Below are positions 60,070-64,000 of a stretch of 64,000 nt of DNA, piece after piece (the first letter of the stretch is position 1; the number at the start of each line of letters is the position of its first letter). A program made the translations under genes and the position numbers. A model generated the notes under the pieces. The model was not told the DNA's origin. It did no database searches and worked only from the letters and a program-made list of their open reading frames with translations. This stretch comes from Culex pipiens pallens (taxonomy: Eukaryota > Arthropoda > Insecta > Diptera > Culicidae): assembly GCF_016801865.2 (NCBI RefSeq), contig NC_068939.1, positions 142,476,756 through 142,540,755 on the forward strand. The letters are read 5' to 3'.

Positions 60070-60690
60070 AAGTTTTCCATGTAAAATATTTCAAGCTTGT
60101 GTTAGTAATACAAATAAGCGACATTCTTTCAAACATAAACAGTTTTATCAAAAAGATGATTGAAAAAAAAACAAAAATATTTTAAAAATGTCATATTCTT
60201 TCAAAATAATTTAATCTTATTTCTGTCATTTTTCAGTGAGCTTTTCCATTCTCTCAAAAAAATAACGGTAAATAGTAAATTTATAACAAAATAAGCATGT
60301 TTTCCTATTCTTTAAAAATAATGTTTTCTTTTTTCTGGAATATTTTTGTAAGTTTTTTTTCATTCTATCAAAATAAATTATTTTTGGCTCAGTAATATAT
60401 CCATCCATTCTTTCAAACTTGAGTGATTTTTTGAATAGCTAAAATTTTCTTTTCTTTCAAACACACAGGTGACAGGGGGTGACAGAAATTTCAAAAAATA
60501 TTTATCTAAAAATATTTTTTGAATTTTTTTCGACATTGCTTTATTATTTTAAAATCTTTTTTATTCAATCTTATTTCCGGTATCACATTTTGTACAATCC
60601 TTTACTCAAGCTCAAAAGATGTCTTTTCAAGTCCTTCAAAATATATAAAAAATCGAAAATTAAAAAATCTGTATACGCATCCGTGTACGC
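60070..60690. other. AT-rich unassigned DNA
   Basis: Very AT-rich, with T-runs and a short GGTGACAGGGGGTGACAG duplication near 60468. No feature was recognised. Confidence 0.5.
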
Positions 60691-60788
60691 ACGAGAGCAA
60701 GCAGCAGTCAAGTGCTCCGGGCTCCATCGTTTTTTCGATTTTTTTCGCCGTAGTTTACCGTGATTAGCCGCGAGTTTGCTCCAGCAGC
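60680..60788 (+). promoter_or_regulatory. Probable 5' leader of the Jockey-type element
   Basis: A composition shift from AT-rich flank to GTACGCACGAGAGCAAGCAG marks a likely 5' end, about 100 bp before the ORF1 start. Internal promoters in this position are usual for Jockey-clade LINEs. The exact boundary is not proven. Confidence 0.45.
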
Positions 60789-61259
60789 ATGCCAAGGGCC
60801 GGCCGTGGCCGTGGCAGTTCGAGTGCGGCCTCGAAAAACCCGCGAAGTTCGTCTACCGGCCGTGTGCAAAAAGGTAAACAAATCAACGCCGTGTCGGCCG
60901 CCATCGCGCAGGGGAGCGTGAGCGCAGATGGAATCGACAAAAAGTTACTACATCCCGGATATGTTCCAAGATCACCAGTGCGAACCCGTTCGGGTACCTC
61001 CGGTGCCACGACCAGTGGCACATCAACATCCGCCAACATTCCCATCAGGAACGAGTTCCAGATGCTGAGCGACGACGAAGAAAACAACAACAACAACACC
61101 GACGGTAGCAGCACTACCGACGACGATGGTCGTGCACGGAAAAAAGTGCCGACGTCAAAAACGAACAATTCTCCAACGGAACGAAGACCACCTCCAATTT
61201 TTGTTTTGGACACGTTGGCGGACGATGTTGACGAGTTGCCGGAATGCCTCGGATATTAA
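60789..61259 (+). pseudogene. Jockey-type ORF1, N-terminal part
   Basis: A 156-codon frame from ATG 60789 (context CAGCATGCC) is rich in Arg, Gly, Ser and Thr. It has an acidic-Asn patch near residues 96-120, the low-complexity head common in LINE ORF1 proteins. It ends at a TAA created by the junction with the inserted element. The last residues before the stop lie in the 22-bp target duplication, which recurs in the same phase at 62844. ORF1 was therefore continuous before the insertion. Confidence 0.8.
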
Positions 61260-62843
61260 GCATAAGCATAAGCATAAGCATAGGTGCCCACCCGCAGTTG
61301 CTACTCCGTTATTGACCAGGACCTCCAGAAGTTACATCCACGAGCCGTGGAAGATAAGTGGGAGCTATCTTTCCTCGCTTCGCAACTTCTCAAAGGCCCC
61401 TATCATGCTGATCAATACCGGCGCCGGCCACGACCAGTGGTAGGGTCACGGGGAAGTGGATGGGAATGTTAGTCCGATACTTGAGTGATAGAGACCGCCC
61501 AATCGACTGCATCTCCGACAAAGTATCACATGAGTTTTGAGGGGGTTAGTAGATGGGTATGAGGTCAGGATTCACGAGTGGCAGTGATGTGACCATGAGC
61601 ATTTTGTTTATCGGTTGAAATTTTAAATCTTAGGCAGCCGGCTGCGGAAAGATAAATAATTGATTATTTAAAAAGTTTGTTTTAATCGAACGCGTGCCAA
61701 CCGAGCGGTAGTGCTATGGGCTGGACTTATCAGTATATTTTTACTGTTGGTACAATTAAGATAACGCGAGCAAATGTCAAAAATAGTAGATGAGTTAATA
61801 CTAAAGCTGCCAGTTGGAATAAATTATTACGATCAACGAATATAAACGAAAAGAAAACAGGACACCACGTAACCGATTGTAATGAAATTAAAACAATAAC
61901 TTAAACGAACTTAACCGGCGACGTGCCTTCCTATCAACGATGATAAAAGAAGGACTTATAAATTTAAAATATAAAAAGACTCCAAAAAATACGTTGCATA
62001 GTAATCGCGAAGTCCCGCTACTCACAATCGAATCCGAAAGATAGCTATCTAGAATTTTAAATATAGTATTAATTCGACCGCGATCCTCCAGAAATTCTTC
62101 GTCGGCATGCCTTCCGATCAACGGTGATGTAAGAAGGGCTTTATTCATTAAAATGATTTTATACCATAAGCCTTAAAACATATTCGTCGGCGTGCCTTCC
62201 GATCATCGATGATATAGAAAGGACTTAATCCAGCAATACGACTTGCTTGTCTCGAAAAAAAAAAGAATTCGGATCGTTTCTATCGAAAACTATGTAAAGA
62301 GAACAAAAATAAACTCATTGGCCAACGAACGCGCGAACTAAAAATAAAGAAAAAAGAAGAAGAAGAAGACCAATCACCCCATGCACACAAACAGCGACAC
62401 AAAAGAGATGAAAACAACACGAATCAGAAGAAATCCAATCACCCCATGTACACAAATAGCGACACAAAAGAGATGGAAAATAACACGAAAAAACAGGACT
62501 GCGCGTCCACACAGGCACCGCACTTCTGATGTTATTATTTATTTATAATGACCAATCACCCCATGCACTCGAACAGCGACACAAAAGAGACGGAAAATAA
62601 CCCGAAAAAACAGGACTGCGCGTCCACACAGGCACCGCACTACTGATGCCATTATTTAATTATAATGACCAATCACCCCATGCACTCGAACAGCGACACA
62701 AAAGAGACGGAAAATAACACGAAAAAACAGGACTGCGCGTCCACACAGGCACCGCACTACTGATCACAAACAGCGACATAAAAGAAATGAAAATGAGCAT
62801 GCAAAAACAAGACAGCGCGTCCGCGTGGTCAGCGCACTAATCC
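61258..62843 (-). mobile_element. Non-autonomous non-LTR retrotransposon, copy 2
   Basis: A 22-bp duplication (61236-61257 and 62844-62865, starting TTGCCGGAATGC) brackets it exactly. Read on the minus strand, the 5' end at 62843 is a tandem set of promoter-like monomers spaced about 117 bp (monomer starts near 62843, 62764, 62647 and 62530). An AT-rich leader follows, then a short frame (62148-61888, 86 codons) and a 3' region shared with copy 1 (54695-55621). A tail of ATGCTT units lies at plus strand 61258-61283. No reverse transcriptase is present. Copy 1 has a 5-nt tail unit instead. Confidence 0.85.
62370..62843 (-). promoter_or_regulatory. Tandem 5' monomers, putative internal promoter
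   Basis: On the minus strand each monomer starts ATCAGTAGTGCGGTGCC, followed by GGACGCGCAGTCCTG and TTTTGTGTCGCTGTTCGAG. TCAGT matches the arthropod initiator consensus, and copy 1 begins exactly at such a start. The outermost unit is a diverged variant (ATTAGTGCGCTGACC). Tandem promoter monomers are known in mouse L1 and some insect LINEs. Promoter function here is inferred. Confidence 0.6.
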
Positions 62844-63794
62844 TTGCCGGAATGCCTCGGATATTGTCTGAAAATCGGTAAGTCGGCAGTGCAAGTGATC
62901 ACACTGAACAGAAAAGATTTTGACCTGGTGCTTGAAGAACTGAAGCGTAGGAACTTCAACTTCTACACATACGACCCAGAGAAGCCCCCTGTTAAGGTCG
63001 TCTTGCAGGGTTACCAAGACCGTCCGATCGCCGACCTGAAGCGACACCTCTCGAACGCCGGAATAAAGCCACGGGAGATAAAAGTGCTCTCGCGAAAGAC
63101 AACAGTCACGGGTGTGCACACACTGTACCTGTTGTACTTCGACCGCGGCACCGTCAAGATCCAAGACCTGCGGCGGACTAAGACGTTGGACGGTTTTTGG
63201 GTAAACTGGCGGTTTTACACCAAGAACCCGACGGACGTAGCGCAATGCCACCGTTGCCAGAAAGTTGGCCACGGCTCGCGGAACTGCAATCTCCTGCCCC
63301 GCTGCGTGAAGTGCGGTGAGTCACACCTCTCGGAGGCGTGCGCACTGCCACGTAAGGCGGACTTGGGGGACAAGGCAGAACAAACTAAGCCGCGCGTAAA
63401 GTGTGCGAACTGTGACGGTAACCATACCGGCAATTACCGCGGATGCGTCGCGCGCAAGGTCTACCTCGAGGAGCAGGAAAAGAGGAAGAAGAAAGCAGCA
63501 GCGTCCCACTCTCCTCAGCGAAGTACGAGCGCAGCCGTTCCTGCAGTTGGGCAGCGTACGGTTCCAGCGGACAACCCAGCGATCCCTCCTGGATGGGGGC
63601 GTTCGTTTGCCAGCGTGGTCGCTGCCGGTAGCGGCGATGCGGCCCAGCAAGGAGTCACCGGGGAAGATCTCTTTACCCTGCCGGAGTTCTTTGCTCTCGC
63701 GGGGGAGATGATGACGCGGTTTCGGAGCTGCCGTAACAAGGCGGAGCAATTTCTGGCCCTCGGGGAGCTGATGATCAAGCACATCTATAATTGA
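62844..63794 (+). pseudogene. Jockey-type ORF1, C-terminal part with three zinc knuckles
   Basis: This is the continuation of the ORF1 begun at 60789. The first codons repeat the target duplication, so the apparent start is not a natural one. Residues about 40-127 resemble the PRE_C2HC region that precedes the knuckles in Jockey-clade ORF1 proteins. Three CCHC knuckles follow: C135-C138-H143-C148, C154-C157-H161-C166 and C187-C190-H194-C201, the last with wider spacing. A basic linker (about 205-220) and a helical C-terminus end at TGA-phase stop 63794. The protein would bind RNA in the retrotransposition particle. No ORF2 start is seen in the remaining 206 bp, but the window ends there. Confidence 0.85.
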
Positions 63795-64000
63795 TTATTT
63801 TTGTCTGTGATCTAGTTTTTTTAAGCTTTCTCTCTATCTATCCTTTTCCCATTGCACTTTCTGTAAGTTTTTTGAAAACTTTTTCTTACTCTTGTCTATT
63901 CCATAGTTATAAGCAGTGTTCCCACGAGCCTAAGCCATCGGCTAGGCTAGGTTCATTTTTTTGGTTCAGGTTCACACCACACGTCGGCAAGCACCGTCGG
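63795..64000 (+). other. Sequence after ORF1, truncated by window end
   Basis: A T- and CTT-rich stretch, then GAGCCTAAGCC and a GGTTCA-repeat phrase. It could be an ORF1-ORF2 spacer, a 3' region or flanking DNA. It cannot be decided from this window. Confidence 0.3.

Noticed and set aside
60764..61213. 149-codon minus-strand frame overlapping ORF1
   Set aside because: It is the antisense shadow of the low-complexity ORF1 head and has no domain of its own.

Overview
This window looks like intergenic or deep intronic DNA from a culicine mosquito, most likely Culex. The assignment rests on repeat families recognised from memory, not on a search. It has long AT-rich tracts and very dense MITEs. 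It also carries a tRNA-derived SINE, a family starting TTTTGCCTTCCTCACTGAGG with internal 164-bp tandem repeats, and Jockey-type retrotransposon ORF1 sequence. I find no intact host protein-coding gene. Nearly all open reading frames are short, low-complexity or repeat-derived.

Layout. 1-10.8 kb: mostly unassigned DNA with several TA-flanked MITEs, a tRNA-like segment, a (GT)n tract and a 0.6-kb palindrome. 10.9-17.7 kb: four MITE or foldback blocks and a decayed retrotransposon ORF1 (RRM-like region plus CCHC knuckle) with a poly(A) end. 20.9-25.3 kb: two diverged monomers of a 144-bp repeat split by a TA-MITE, then nested elements with CCCGRGC termini. 27.6-32.4 kb: a 3.3-kb inverted-repeat element lying inside a hexanucleotide microsatellite, with seven regularly spaced hairpins in its interior and 1.26 kb of (GATGCT)n on its right. 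34.5-35.9 kb: a second hexanucleotide satellite, (GAGTCA)n. 36.0-43.8 kb: a 7.8-kb near-perfect palindrome with CACTA-like ends and a TAA duplication. Its arms are 144-bp (48-codon) tandem repeats, which keep frames open for 500 to 1195 codons. 45.5-48.0 kb: another TA-MITE and another foldback element. 50.9-56.5 kb: an outer culicine repeat interrupted by a 4.6-kb hAT-like element, which itself contains a second copy of the outer repeat and a non-LTR insertion. 56.6-60.1 kb: small MITEs and a SINE. 60.7-63.8 kb: a Jockey-type ORF1 broken by a 1.6-kb non-LTR element in opposite orientation.

The insertion history can be read directly in many places because target-site duplications or intact homologous sites are present. 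Between these blocks lie GC-richer, apparently single-copy islands (about 0.7-1.4, 4.6-6.2, 9.6-10.8, 18.5-19.3, 25.8-27.6, 32.4-34.5, 43.8-45.4, 48.9-50.8 and 57.0-58.3 kb). They could be regulatory or contain exons, but nothing in them could be assigned. The strongest candidates for new biology are the CACTA-like giant palindrome, the tandem hairpin array inside the 27.8-31.1 kb element, and the non-LTR family with tandem 5' promoter-like monomers and variable short-repeat 3' tails.
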